Shown here one piece after another: positions 23,172-34,875 of a stretch of 64,000 nucleotides of DNA. Made by a program: the position numbers and the translations under genes. Numbering within the stretch: position 1 is the first letter of the stretch; every line of letters starts with the position of its first letter. The DNA is taken from positions 13,888,001 to 13,952,000 of the forward strand of contig JAGUCH010000001.1 in the NCBI GenBank assembly GCA_019096065.1, given 5' to 3'. The DNA is from Paracyclopina nana. Lineage: Eukaryota > Arthropoda > Copepoda > Cyclopoida > Cyclopettidae. A model generated the notes under the pieces. It searched no databases. It was not told the origin of the DNA and saw nothing but the letters and a program-made list of their open reading frames with translations.

Positions 23172-23233
23172 AGATGGGCAATTGGGAAGTTGAACAAGAT
23201 GACACATTGGCCATTAAGGAAACCGTCTCTGAG
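23172..23233 (+). CDS. Alternative first coding exon A of the dipeptidyl peptidase gene (20 aa)
   Basis: ATG at 23174 opens a 20-residue reading (MGNWEVEQDD ... KETVSE) that ends in phase 0 at a perfect donor, GAG then GTAAGT. The exon has its own acceptor immediately upstream and therefore a separate 5' UTR exon. The tail is short, acidic and cytoplasmic in character, as expected for a type II membrane protein. It would join the common phase-0 exon at 56686 (ELVAAV...) across a 33-kb intron. Splicing to that gene is inferred from phase, strand and the shared pattern with the other first exons. Confidence 0.5.
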
Positions 23234-26200
23234 GTAAGTTCAGTCAGAAAAAGTTTACTTTACCAGCCGCGCAACATGACAAATGACTCTCTCTACCATA
23301 ATTATTTTTGCTGTACTCGAACGACTTTAACCCGGATATTTCTTCTGATTTCCATCCCCATTTGTCTACCGTCACATGATAAATGTACCATGATTCAGCC
23401 TAGGCATTTTTGAAATTCTTCCCCACATTCCACGAGCAGAGGAATATCAAACAGCTGTTATTGAACGCGCTGGTTTATTTGTTTATTGTTTTGATAACCT
23501 TCGCGCTTAAAAAGCGTTACCCGATCGCTGCGCGTGCAAACAGGCAATTTATCTAAAAATAAAAGTGCCTAATTATTTTGGCCTCAAAGAGTGCAAAGAA
23601 GGCTAGTAGGTTAAATTAGGGCTGTTTCTTTCAGCGCGGTCATCAAACGCGAGTATATGTTGTACTAGTATATGCGCGAGAGGCCGCCGCCTCCACACCA
23701 CAGCTGTATAGAAGTAGTGTGCACCCGTCTTCAACCACGTGTAGTAGAGGAAAATTACCAAAAAGTGAAAGCAGCGGCTCTTCGGCAGTCGATCGCGATC
23801 GCAGGATCAGAATCCTTCTACTACACCAAAATTGTGCCCTGCTCAAGATCATCCTTTGTGCAGTGCATGTGCTGTTGTTGTTGTAGTGTCCCATATAGGC
23901 CTATTCTGAACTAACTGGCTTTCTAAAATCATGTGCCAAAATGATCCGTCGTGGCTAAACTGGGGATTTTTCCTATGGCTGACTGAACTTGGTGAATGCC
24001 AAACAATGCTCGACGATAATGATAGTGATCACGTTGGCTACTTTGATGCAGCCTCATGACTTGCACGATAGAGATTGGCCGAATATTCTCCCCCAGCAAT
24101 AATGTCATAACTGACATTTTGAGACGAGGAATTGATTAGAGTGAAACATAAACGACGTTTTATTGATTCCTCTTCAAAGCTGCGTGCTCGGCAAGGTCAT
24201 AAATGCAAAATAGCTTGATTCCACTCCACACGATCCTACTATTGGAGGAGAGAGAGAGAGAAAAACGCCTTTCGTCAGCAGCAGCTTTATGGTATTTCGA
24301 GTTTTCCTCCATTTTTCTTTCAACTATTCGGTCAATCTCTAATTCTGCTGAAGGATCGAGCGATAATGATTCCCCGCGCAGCTCTAGTTTCATCAGAAGA
24401 AGCATGTATACAATATAACTCGAGCATGGCCTTTTTCCAACTGCAAACCAAAAGTCGATTTGAGCGATGGTAGGTGATAAGTAGTGGATCAAAGCTTGTT
24501 GACAGTCCCTTTGTAAAATGAGCTGTTTTGATGCGCTCTTCAATGGAGAGCGATTTACTGGCTTTCTGATGCGTCGTCGTCGAGCTGATGTCAATTATTT
24601 AAAGTGTCTTTGGCTGACACTTGGCGTTAATTGACACTTGAAGTGCAGTTACATTTACATGCGTACAACTGCATTTTTTTCGTCTGCGCACATTCGGACA
24701 ATCTGAATTGTAGTACACATTCATAATTGCACCGATTCGCAGCCGTTATGGAGCTATTTTAAAAATTACGTTACGACGACGCTTCATGAAAAACAGACAT
24801 GTTTTTAAAAGAGCTAATCCACAACTGTTGAGTTTCTCCCCGCTAATCCTCGTTGATTACACATTTATGACCATACGGACACCTTCCAAGAATATAAAAT
24901 AGCTGTTTACAGAAGCGGCCATTTGGCCATTTTGGCAGCTCGATCCAACTTGATACAGCAACAATTCAATTTCCATAAATTAGGCCACGCGCAATTTTGC
25001 CAATGTAGCAGATAATTTTGGAAAAAGGCCAGCATTGTCTAATGAGAGCCAACCAGGACTTGCCTCCTCCACAATAAAAGTCAAATGACAATTTAGTGCT
25101 CCCTTTTTAAAATCAGTGCAGGAGTCCTGATTCAATCGGGAAAATGCCCGCAGAGCTGGGAACGGAAATGGACCGAATCCTCCTTGGTAGAACCAAAGAC
25201 ATGAAGGAATTAAGCGTAAGTAGAATGCCTCCCAGCTTTCTAGCTCATTTGAGTAAATGCACAAAAACAATTAAGATCTGATAAGATACTACGTAAAGCA
25301 GCTTTGCCATTTAAAGGTCCTTTGGCATGCTAATATTCTGCTAATGACCCGGCTTTTTATTTACTTTTTTGCTGAAGATTTATTTTCTTCTTACAAAAAT
25401 AATTTCCTCTCGCACTCCAGCCGATAAGATGTAGCTTGTAAAACGAGTCATTAAAGCTCGCGGTTATTGCGCGGAACATTTCGGCTCGACTCTCGCAACC
25501 TTTGTAGAGCAGGTTGCATACTTGAGATACGAAAACATGCTTTCCATCCTTGATATGGCAGAATCAATGCATTATCATCCGAGCAATTTAAAACGATAGA
25601 CTAAAAAACAAAAAAGCATCAGTAAATGCTGATTAATAGCAAAGAAGGCAAAATGTCATCTTGCGTCTCATGTTTCCCTCTACGGTCATCCAAGTTCCAA
25701 ATAAAACACCTGTGTCTTAAACAAACTGCATTTTTGTCCTGCTACTCTCATATTACTCACAAGGACTTTCCTCTCCCTCTCACCTTATTGAACACATCAC
25801 ATGATAGTTAAGCACTTAATTGGTTAATCTAATAAAGACAGGTATAATTGACAGCCTTAACATTAATTTGATTATGAGCCATTCGAGAGTGACAACAACA
25901 ACGTTTTCTAGTTGCCACACCAGTGCAGGAAAACTTTTTGACACATGACTTTTTCATCGATTTGTTACCAAATTGGGCGCTTTTTCATTTCATATCTAGT
26001 GGCGGTTAACGTTTAAAGTAGAAGATATTCATTGTGCTACTTTCGTTATTGGTCCTGAAGGAGAGCCTGGAGTGGATTTAGAGTGAGAAACGTTGGAAAT
26101 GACAAGTATTTCACATAAAGCTGTCAATTGAAAGCCTGATTATACTATGCTGACTCATCATCTATCATCTTTTGCAATTCTGCCAGCGAAAAATCAATCG

Positions 26201-27994
26201 TCATCAATATATCACAACCAGCTTTTAAGAACCACTGGTATGCAAAGTAGAGTGATCATGTCAGCATGCAGCCTCCTTTCTATTGGCATATTGAAAGGAC
26301 TTGGCCCAATTAGGTTTTTTATTATAAAAAAAACTCCTGCTGTCCTCGTTGTGCCTAAAGAGGCAAGTCAAACATTTTTACCGTTATGCCAGTCATGCAA
26401 GAAAATCCGCTAAAAAGCTGCTAGGGGACACGAAATCAACGACAAAGTAATAATAGTTCTAACAACTTCACTGCGATTTCATGAAGAAGAGTGCGGAAAT
26501 TAACCCGGCCTTTTCGTTTGAATTTTCAACTCACGAAGATGCTCCCATGGGAAGCAAAATCTATTTATGGAAGAAGATCCCGATTGAGCTCCAATTTGCG
26601 TCAGCAGAAATCTTGCCACTGCATTGCTATACTTTGCATTTGAAGAAGATTAGCATAATGTACCTTTTGCTTAGCTGTCGTGTCAATCGGCTCTAATTTA
26701 GCTACGTGAAGATTTTACTCCCAAGATAAAGCTAGATGTTAATGACAGGGAAAATACTCCTTGAGGCGATCATTCGCCTGCTAGTAGCCACAAACTAATA
26801 TTAACTTTGGAAAGTTTCCCGGAATGGATTTTAATTTCCTGCAAAAATGCAGTTAAGATTTTTAATGTTTGCCGAACGTCGCAGATCTGGCAAGATACTG
26901 CAACTTCAAGGCTACAGCAAAAATGAGGCAGTTTTAAGTATGTGTGTTAGCGAAGCAGGGAAAATGTAATTTCACATCTAATATGACTTTGCATTGCACG
27001 GTCTGAAAAAGCCCAATGTAGGAACTGTCATTGAAGCACAAATTGCTTTTGCGTCCTCAGCTAACACAACGGTAAAAAAGTTTGTGCTACACACTTTTTG
27101 TCGTCAGAAGGGTATTTGTTTCTTTTCCAGGCCGAGCTATCTTTATTAGGACTGCAATAAAGAGATAAAATAAAGGAGGCAGCAATAAATCAAAGCCTTT
27201 CCTTGGTTTCGCATTTGAATTTGGCGCGCTTTTTCTAGCATACAAGCTCTGCGCGCATTATCAGCAACCTATTATCACGCAACTCATCTTCCCATTGAGA
27301 ACAAATTGATGAACCACAGAAAGTTGGCACGTTAATTAATGCTCCAGGTCATAATGTTATAATATGGTGAGTGCAGTACAGAGATACCGCAAAATACACG
27401 AATATTTAGTATAAGTTACAATAAGTCTCATTGGCCAAGGAAGCCCATTTCCTGAGCTGCTTTGGAAATACATCGTAGTATGTACGCTCACCAGATCAAA
27501 GAGGAGCTTTTTTGGGTATGATTCAAGCTTCATTTGGCTCAAGTTTCTAAAATCCCCTTTTACACTAAATATACTATATATCCATTTCTGACTGTCACGT
27601 CGTGAGTGCCATTTATAACCGTCAAGTCTCGAGAAAAAATGGGTTTTTACGGTGTTTTTGCTTCTGTGGCTTCTCTTTTAACATCTCTACATTTCCCGAG
27701 TTTCTTTCCAAAGCCTCACAGATTATTTGACAGAAATCGGTCAAATGAGGCCAAAAGTCCAATCAAGTTGGCCAGCAGCAGATTATCAAGGCTTTTTTCC
27801 TCGTTGTGCTGCAGAATGCTACATCCCACTAGTTGAATAAAATGCAAGAAGAAGGCACACAGCACACGTGTTGAGGAGGTTAAGAGAGTAGCGGGAGTGA
27901 AAGGCGCTTGGCTGAAGTCGTCAGAAAGCAACAATAACTTCTTCTTTTAGTTTGTCGTGGTTAGTGATAGTGATTGCGGTACAAAAATCCAGAC
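23234..27994 (+). other. Intron sequence between first exons A and B
   Basis: No coding exon or clear repeat recognised. A minus-strand open frame of 144 codons (24160-24594) has no recognisable similarity and lies in low-complexity sequence including a GA run near 24250. The last 300 bases should contain the promoter of first exon B. Confidence 0.4.
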
Positions 27995-28066
27995 ATGAAT
28001 ACGATTCAAGGCGGAGGTGGCAATTATAATCAAAGCAGAAAAGTTGGTGGAGTGGATTTGTGGGAG
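27995..28066 (+). CDS. Alternative first coding exon B of the dipeptidyl peptidase gene (24 aa)
   Basis: ATG at 27995 starts 24 residues (MNTIQGGGGNYNQ ... GGVDLWE) and reaches a donor GAG then GTACGT in phase 0. The Gly/Asn-rich tail resembles that of first exon D (both have a GGGG run), which suggests related or convergently shaped N-termini. Membership in the peptidase gene is inferred from phase and position. Confidence 0.5.
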
Positions 28067-29330
28067 GTACGTGATAAAATTAATGCCTCGATTTCAAGGC
28101 CCTACCAGCTCTCTAAGCTGAACGTTTTGCTGGATATGTAATTTGCTTAAAGAAGTCTTGGCATGCGAGGGAGGTTGCGTGTTCTTAAAAGGGTTTTGTG
28201 CGCTCAGGCTTAGCTTGCTATTTTTATGAAATACTGTAAACACAGGTATAATTGCACCGAAAGCTCATGTCGGACAGCACGTTTTATTAATAAAATTCAG
28301 CGCCATTAATATGAATGTAGTGGGCTAAAAAAGGCCAGAGAAATAATAGGCCCTGGCACAAATGTTTGAGCCACTCTAATTGTGGTAACCAAAGTGATTA
28401 TGCCCTAACCTTTTACAGTCTGCAATCGTTATCATAATCAAGGGAATTGTTTGCCAGAAAGCAACAGTTCGCTTACGGCATTCTTTTGAACACTGCACAG
28501 CCAACTAGAAAAAAAGAGCTGTCAGTCGCTTTTCATCAAACTCATCATGCTTAACAATTCTTTTTGAATACATCTTTTTGTTGCAGCTCTTTTTGTGTCC
28601 AAGCATATTTGTATTCAGAGGTGCATCCGAGGCACAGCGAAGCAAGCTTCTTTCGTTTTCCTAAATGTTGCAATGGGTTTTCCTCCACAGATCCACTATT
28701 AGCCTCGAGCCACTGTGATACTACACCAGCTAAGGAAACAATTTTATGCAGAAAATTGCAGCTATTTTTTCAATATCCGATACCTCGCCCTTTTGACGAC
28801 CAGCTGTATTATGCGTATATCTTTGCAAAAGAGCAATGCGCAATTGTGTGACTTTACATAAAAAGAGAGGTTTTTAGCAGTAAAACATATGCATATATGT
28901 TAATCAGTGCACAGAGGTTTTGGTGGCCGATTTGACCCCTCATTACTTTGTGTAATACAAGAACGCATACGTACTTTGACCAATTAAGAGCATAATCTTC
29001 GCTGGAACTACTGACGGATCGTACTTTTTATTTTAAATGTTACATAATGCATTTTATTTGTAACTTAAGTCAAAACGCGCCGTATTTGGTGCCAGGGACC
29101 GCTCAATCGAGCAATCCTAGCGGAAAAATCTTCTAATGCATCACGAAACTATAGTAGCACTGCAGTAGCGCTTGAACAAAAAAAAGATCGCGAAATTCAA
29201 ATTCAAGAACTGAATAAACCAACATTTGCCTGAAAGAGCAAACAGCCTAATAAAATTTCGGAAACCTGTAAAAATACTGTTTTGTCGTCAGGGGAGTGCT
29301 AGTTCAGTAGCCACAGTCTTGAAGGAGGTC
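28067..29330 (+). other. Intron sequence before the repeat nest
   Basis: AT-rich intron with no gene seen; the open frame at 28564-28851 is not convincing. Repeat-derived sequence begins at about 29331. Confidence 0.4.
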
Positions 29331-29515
29331 CTTACCCAAACTCTTTACAACACCCAAAAAATATACATTTTCTGAAAGCTTGTGTTCTTAGGGTTCATTT
29401 GGTAGTAATTTTAAAATCCTGGCCTATGGCTTCCAAAAACATGACATAAAATTTTCAAAAACGTCTAGCACCTACAGTTTATTATTTTTTGAGATTATTT
29501 GTAGCAATGACCCCC
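29331..29515. repeat. Left copy of an inverted repeat (partner 34681-34858)
   Basis: About 185 bases here are the diverged reverse complement of 34681-34858. Shared landmarks include CCAAATGAACCC and TAGGCCAGGATTTT read on the opposite strand. The two lie 5.2 kb apart in inverted orientation and enclose SINEs, TIR elements and tRNA-like segments. They may be ends of one large element or two copies of a short one. Confidence 0.55.
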
Positions 29516-29697
29516 TCTGAAAAAAGAAGATCTAACTTTTTTTTATTTCATAAGCAAGTCTGTAATATGCACTCAAATTGAGATATTTGCTACCAAACTT
29601 ATTATGCAAAATTAATCAAGTTGGCAGTAATCCACTTTTAGAATAGCTATATCTCCGTTTCTGTTCATCCTAGCGATTTTACTATTAATTAATTGTT

Positions 29698-29910
29698 GGA
29701 GGGCGGGCCTTCGGCCCGCCCTCCACATTTCGCTGTGACCTACGTCGCTCCCCAGTTTTGAGACAGGAAACTGCACCAGGAAACCAAACCAGGATATCGA
29801 CCAGGAAGTAAATTGCAATCCAGAAAAAGATAACTGCCTAGTCCGGGATTTGAACCCAGGTCAGACAGCATTGAAATCTGACACTCTGTCACTGAGCCAC
29901 CTAAGCAATA
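29698..29910 (-). mobile_element. tRNA-derived SINE, copy 1
   Basis: Read on the minus strand: a tRNA-like head with A box (TGGCTCAGTGACAGAG) and B box (GGTTCAAATCC), then a body with ACTTCCTGGTCGATATCC and CACAGCGAAATGTGGAGGGC. It ends in a perfect GC hairpin (12-bp stem, TTC loop, at 29698-29724). The same head-body-hairpin order recurs at 30175, 42668 and 43191. Non-autonomous element transcribed by Pol III; the partner LINE is not visible in the window. Confidence 0.7.
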
Positions 29911-30007
29911 CACAAAATTTGCTACTCAGATCAGTATGATTCAAAGAAAAAGTTGAGTAAATGTTTAAGATTGCCTCTACCTCTAGCAAATTATGTATGT
30001 CAGCCTC

Positions 30008-30042
30008 ATTCAGCCCAGTGGCCGTAGGCCTCTGGGCTGAAT
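30008..30042. repeat. GC-rich hairpin repeat (TTCAGCCCAGTGGCC type), copy 1
   Basis: ATTCAGCCCAGTGGCC is followed after GTA by its near-perfect reverse complement. The same 35-base hairpin occurs at 30483-30517 and 43044-43078, each time next to a SINE copy, so it is part of a larger repeat unit. Confidence 0.6.
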
Positions 30043-30174
30043 GCGGCAGTTACTGTTTTTCCAAAGATTGGAAAATAACTTCATTCCATTAAACACAAAC
30101 TGCAATGCTTTATACAAGAAGATTGATGCATTTTATTGGGAGTGGGCAAAATGCCAGCCCCCACCAATTTTTTT

Positions 30175-30388
30175 GAGGGCGGGCCGAAGGCCCGCTCTCC
30201 ACATTTCGCTGTGAACTATGTCGCTCCCCCATTTGACACAGGAAACTGCACAAGGATATCGACCAGGAAGTAAATTGCAATCCAGAAAAAGACAGAAAAA
30301 GAACTGCCTGCACCGGGATTTGAACCTGGATCTGACTGCTTAGTAGTCCCTAGTCTGACACTCTGTCACTGAGACACCAAAGCAATAC
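30175..30388 (-). mobile_element. tRNA-derived SINE, copy 2
   Basis: Same head, body and GC hairpin as the copy at 29698-29910, same orientation, with a short duplication (AGAAAAAGACAG type) at the head-body junction. The sequence beyond the hairpin (TTATTGGGAGTGGGC) is also shared with later copies, suggesting a common tail or a nested target. Confidence 0.65.
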
Positions 30389-30482
30389 ATTAATTTTTCA
30401 ACTCAAATCAGCATGATTCAAAGAAAAAGTTGAGCAAATGTTTAAGATTGCCTCTACCTCTAACATATAATGTATGTCGGCC

Positions 30483-30517
30483 GTTCAGCCCAGTGGCCGT
30501 AGGCCTCTGGGCTGAAT
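30483..30517. repeat. GC-rich hairpin repeat, copy 2
   Basis: Near-identical to the hairpin at 30008-30042. The stretch before it (AGCAAATGTTTAAGATTGCCTC) is shared too, so about 180 bases are duplicated in direct orientation. Confidence 0.55.
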
Positions 30518-30625
30518 TCGGCTATTACTGCTTTTTCCAAAGATGGGAAATTTACCTACATCCTATTAAACACAAACTGCAATGCTATATACAATGTAAT
30601 TGATGTATATTATTGGGAGTGGGCA

Positions 30626-30690
30626 ACAGGCCCGCCCTCCACATTTCGCTGTCACCTATGTTGCTACCCCGTTTGACACAGGCTCGGGCT
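30626..30690 (-). mobile_element. Truncated SINE tail fragment
   Basis: GGCCCGCCCTCCACATTTCG with the following CACCTATGTTGCTACCCCG matches the 3' end of the SINE family, without body or tRNA head. A third fragment in the same orientation within 1 kb. Confidence 0.5.
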
Positions 30691-30885
30691 AGAAAAGCTG
30701 TACTCGAGTTTTCGCATTCAAAAATCCACTCTCAGCTCTTTAACTGCCCCACTTTATGATCCCCAACTATATATTATCTATTTATATATGTAAACAATTT
30801 ACAAAACAAGCTATCAAAATAGCTGAGCAAATTTTGTGAAGGAAAAATCGAGAAGCAACTTTGCAGGCTCAATGCTACGACTATA

Positions 30886-31423
30886 TATGATGGAAAGTAA
30901 TTTTCAAATGTTAATGAAGTTACCAGACCAGGCAATCTTGACTTAGCATCTGATCCATTACTTTGAAGGCTAGGGTTGAGAGGCCCTCAGTAATGCAAGA
31001 GTAGTTGAAAGTGTTAATCAATGAATTAAAAATTGTGCATTTTGAATTTGGCACTTTTTGAGCTAAAAGATATGTATCTTCAAGTTTTGTCTGGTATCTC
31101 TGATAGAGACTCTACTTTAAAAAGGAGTCCTAACAAAAATCAAACTGTATCGGTAGCTCAGTCAATAGAGCGCCAGTCTCCTAATCTAAATGTTGAGGTT
31201 TCAATCCCCATACAAGAACAAGGCATTTTCCTCCTTTTTTCTTCTTGGATTTACTTCTTGGACAAAATCATGGTCAATAGAGGAGCAACAAACCTTATAA
31301 AATACTTCATAATGTTTGTCACTTGATAAAGTAAAACATCAGAGCTTTTACATATGTGTAGTTATATGAACTGCGACCAATTGGTAAACAGAATTATACA
31401 TGCGAAAATTGCTTTCCATCATA
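30886..31423. mobile_element. TIR element carrying a tRNA-like segment, copy 1
   Basis: Ends are inverted repeats of about 20 bases (TATGATGGAAAGTAATTTTC against its complement, one mismatch), flanked by TA on both sides as for Tc1/mariner-type MITEs. The 538-base inside has no ORF but contains a tRNA-like segment at about 31148-31217. A second, longer copy lies at 32900-33520 in the same orientation, about 80% alike by eye. Non-autonomous. Confidence 0.6.
31148..31217 (+). repeat. tRNA-like segment (Lys-type D arm), degenerate
   Basis: GTAGCTCAGTCAATAGAGC resembles the A box and D arm of arthropod tRNA-Lys. The anticodon loop reads CTCCTAA, and the B box is degenerate (GGTTTCAATCC). The acceptor stem does not pair well, so this is a mobile-element part, not a working tRNA gene. 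Confidence 0.5.
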
Positions 31424-32701
31424 TAAAAATATATAATTTAATACTGCAATATGAGTTCCTCATACTATAGGGCGAAACTAGAAGTACCATATTTCTGCTA
31501 GCGGATTTTAGTTAAAGACCTACATGTACGTGTTAGTCAGTGACATCACTCACTGCCTCGAGAATAAGAACGGATAATCTCGTTTTTTGAGTAGGTGTGC
31601 GCTCAAAGCAGCTATGTTATAAGGGGAAACCATCTTTGTGCTTACATTTTTAAGGCTTTTACCAAAAAAAAAATTAAGAAAGTGAGTACACTTCACATTT
31701 GACATTCGAAATTCTGCTATATAGCTATTTGTAGAATGGCAATAATTCATTGTTTTAGTTTTTCCTCACATTTAAAGGTTATAAGGCTTTAAAAATTACA
31801 AAGCCTCAACTAAGTCGATCAGCAGTCTAATAAAATCGAGCTCATCCAGAAGAACGTCTAAAAAATGAAAGTCACCACCAAAAAAATATTTTTTCAAACT
31901 AAATGATATTTGGATATTTTTTATGACCATACAAAAATTAAATTTTTTTATGGTGTAAATTCTGTTTTGTCACGCCCGAACAGGCAGGCCGGTCAAGGGT
32001 TCCCCTTCTATAGCCTGGTTCAAAACACGTGGGAAACTAATCCGCTAGGGGGAGGTGCAATTTTATTTGATGGAAATTCAACAGTCAAAACTGATCAAGG
32101 CGGCATAGTTTGGATTAGAATATGATCAATTTTAAGTCAAGCATAAAATATTTCTTAACTCAATTTAGTACATCATTACACTGCTTGCCTCTTTGATGCA
32201 TATTCAGCTAGAAACATTTATTAACATTAATATTGATAATATTTTTTCGATTTTTAAAGGGTGACACTTTTTGAGGAAATGTTTTTTCCATCTATAATGG
32301 CCTTAAAATTCTTGATCCAACCTGGTTGCAGTTGTTTGTGCACCACGTTATTCATTTAATCAAATTAGGCAGATTTTGCATGAAAAAGCCAAAAATTTGC
32401 GATAAATGAGCATTTTTGTAAATATCAAGCAGCCATTTTCCACCCCTACCGACGCGCCATCGATTTGCGTAGCGGAAAATTGACTGAACTAAATGTCTTG
32501 AACCCGGCTATGTGATCGACCTTTCTTATTCTAAGGCAGCGAGTGGACTACGTACATCCAGCGCTTTAATTTTAGTTGAAACCATGGAGGGCTGAGAACT
32601 GCCTTGTCTAGGTGGACTCGCAATTGAAATTGGCTGGTTCTCTGAATAGAGGTGCAGTATCTTTTGGTTCTCCTTGGTTCTCTAAACTACTTGCAGTTTT
32701 A

Positions 32702-32898
32702 TCTATTTATATATGTAAACAATTTATAAAACAAGCTAATAAAATAGCTGAGCAAATTTTGTAAAGTAAAAATCAAGTGGCATTTTTGCGGGCTCAAGCT
32801 TGCGAGAGCCAAGTAATGCCACGAGATTTTGACTTTGTAAAATGAGCTCAGATATTTTGTAAGCCTGTTTTATAATTTGTTTACATATTTATACAATT
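32702..32898. mobile_element. Palindromic (foldback) MITE
   Basis: The left part (ATGTAAACAATTTATAAAAC) returns as its inverted partner near 32850-32898, and the middle GTGGCAT...GGGCTC pairs with GAGAGCC...ATGCCAC, giving a near-complete 197-base palindrome. A half copy of the left arm lies at about 30776-30845, directly before the first TIR element. It abuts the second TIR element. Confidence 0.5.
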
Positions 32899-32899
32899 C

Positions 32900-33520
32900 T
32901 ATATGCTGGAAACTAATTTTCCATTGTTAATCATCTTACAAGACCAGGCAGTCTTGACTTAGAACCTGATCCATGCTTTGATACTTTGAGGGCTTGGGTT
33001 GAGAGGCCCTCAGTAGTGCAAGAGTGGCTGAAAGTGTTAATCAATCACTTAAAAAGTGTGCATTTTGAATTTGGCACTTTTTGAAGCTAAAAGATGTGTT
33101 AGATCAAGTTTTGTCTGGTATCTCTGAAAGAGACTCTTCTAACTAAGCTGAGCTAATCATAGTAGAAGAGCACTATGTCATTCTTAAAACAAATATTACC
33201 CACAAAATTCATAGTAAATCAGTAGCTCAGTCAGTAGAGCATCGGATTCCTAATCTAAGTGATCAGGGTTCGATTTCCTAATCTAAGTGATCAGGGTTCG
33301 ATTCCCATGCAAGGCATTTTTTTCTCCTTTTCTCTGCAATGGGATTTACTTCTTAGACAATATCTGGTCAAACAGAGGAGCAACACACCTTATAAAATAC
33401 TTTATAATGTGTGTCACTTGATAAAGTAAAATGTCAGAGCTATTATATATGTGTAGTTATATGAACTGAGACGAATTGGTAAACTGAATTATGCATGCGA
33501 AAATTACTTTCCATCATATA
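32900..33520. mobile_element. TIR element carrying a tRNA-like segment, copy 2
   Basis: Same family as 30886-31423: inverted ends (TATATGCTGGAAACTAATTTTC against TATATGATGGAAAG), shared internal text such as CTTGACTTAG and GAGAGGCCCTCAGTA, then a tRNA-like segment and a shared right end. About 80 bases longer because of an insert before the tRNA-like part and a 28-base tandem duplication within it. Confidence 0.6.
33216..33310 (+). repeat. tRNA-like segment with 28-base internal tandem duplication
   Basis: GTAGCTCAGTCAGTAGAGC (A box), anticodon loop TTCCTAA, B box GGTTCGATTCC. The 28 bases from the anticodon arm to the T arm (33247-33274) are repeated exactly at 33275-33302, so there are two B boxes. 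Without the duplication it resembles tRNA-Lys with a CCT anticodon, but the acceptor stem is poor. Confidence 0.55.
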
Positions 33521-33524
33521 AAAA

Positions 33525-34320
33525 GATTTCCTATGCTAAATATACCTATTTTCAAAGCCCTAGATTCAAAGATATTATCAAGTTTTTGAGGACTATTTCT
33601 AAAAATTAGGGACAAGTCACTACTTTTGGGCTGGCTTTTTCCAATTTTCTTAGCTTTTGCCATGCCAGTACAACAACTATAGCACAGCCATCATGATTAC
33701 CAGAAAATTCTTTTTCCTCAATTCATTGCAAGAAATGGCTAATTTGTCAAAAAACTGGCTCTTTTTATAGAACCCACACTAGATGAACTTGTTTGTTTTG
33801 AACTCACACAGAGTGGAGCTGCCAAAAGTAATGCTATTTTTTCTTATTCGATCCTTCATGCTCAGGTCTGGATATGATGTGACTCAAGATCCAAAATTTC
33901 TTGACTTTCATGAATCTTGCTCAAAATGGTACCATTCTGTTCCTTGAATCAATTGTACTGTTACAAGCTCAAAAAGAGAGCTTTCTTTGACATTTTGTTG
34001 CCTACAACTCTAAAAAACTTTTTGTTTACTTTTTGTTCGAAGCACTATTTTTGCCGCAATTGCTACGCACGCTTACTCGTATGCCAAAGAACCAAAAATT
34101 CAGCACCATCTATTGCATTTTGTCTGTCTTTTGCTCCCCATAATTCAGGTTACCAATCCAAATCTGCTCTTTTATATCACATTATTTCTAAGCGTTTTTG
34201 GGGATATTTTAAAAATACTTAATGGCCCTGGAATAAAATTAAAGGGATTTAAAGTAATTTTATTCCCCTCTAATCCATGGAACTAATCCAAATTAGAAGT
34301 TAGAAAAAAGAGAGAAACTA
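33525..34320. other. Unassigned sequence within the repeat nest
   Basis: AT-rich sequence with no gene or repeat structure I can name; the 101-codon frame at 33917-34222 has no recognisable similarity. Confidence 0.35.
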
Positions 34321-34321
34321 T

Positions 34322-34385
34322 CTAGATTCCAACCTCAAATTGTTAGATTAGCATTCCAATGCTCTACCCATTGAGCTATGGGAAC
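34322..34385 (-). repeat. tRNA-like segment, minus strand
   Basis: Read on the minus strand, GTTCCCATAGCTCAATGGG then TAGAGCATTGG looks like a D arm and A box, followed by an anticodon region ATGCTAATC and a B box GAGGTTGGAATC. The B box departs from consensus. A second, weaker tRNA-like segment lies at about 34445-34500 on the same strand. Probably SINE heads rather than functional tRNAs. Confidence 0.4.
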
Positions 34386-34608
34386 TTCATGTTAATTGGC
34401 TGCTATTACAGCCAGATAAAGAAATCAGAAAAAGTTAAGGAATGACTGGGATTTCAACCTCAGTTGGCTGAATCCAGAACCCATCGCTCTAATAGGAGCT
34501 CCTCTAGTAAAATGGTTTTTTTAAGTAGTCTATTTTTTAGCTCCCAAACCACAGGATACCAGTGTGTGCAACATTTCTCATTAAAATCAGGGACTAGCAT
34601 CACTGATG

Positions 34609-34658
34609 TCCGTAGGCCCGCCCTCCGCTGTCCATTTATGGACGCCTTTACCTAGTTT
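34609..34658. repeat. Left copy of a perfect 50-bp inverted repeat (partner 38985-39034)
   Basis: These 50 bases (TCCGTAGGCCCGCCCTCC ... GCCTTTACCTAGTTT) are the exact reverse complement of 38985-39034, 4.4 kb away. The inner part GTCCATTTATGGAC is itself a hairpin. Perfect identity suggests the pair is young or recently homogenised. Confidence 0.7.
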
Positions 34659-34680
34659 AAGTTTTATTTTTGAATTTTAG

Positions 34681-34858
34681 TGGGGGTCATTGAAGCTAAC
34701 TATCTCCAAAAAATGAGCCGTTTTTTGCGCTAAACGTTTTTAAAATATGTTCCTGGAAGCGATAGGCCAGGATTTTTATTTTATCACCAAATGAACCCTT
34801 GGAACATACGCTTTCATAAAATATACAATTCTTGGGTGTTGTAAGTAGTTTGGGTTGG
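34681..34858. repeat. Right copy of an inverted repeat (partner 29331-29515)
   Basis: Diverged reverse complement of 29331-29515; see that entry. Directly follows the 50-bp repeat and precedes a MITE. Confidence 0.55.
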
Positions 34859-34875
34859 GTCATTTGCCAAGTCAA

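Noticed and set aside
24160-24594. 144-codon open frame on the minus strand
   Set aside because: No recognisable similarity, Ser/Arg runs arise from low-complexity DNA, and no promoter or exon signals were seen.
31148-34500. Functional tRNA genes
   Set aside because: Acceptor stems do not pair, some B boxes are degenerate, and each segment is embedded in a repeated element.
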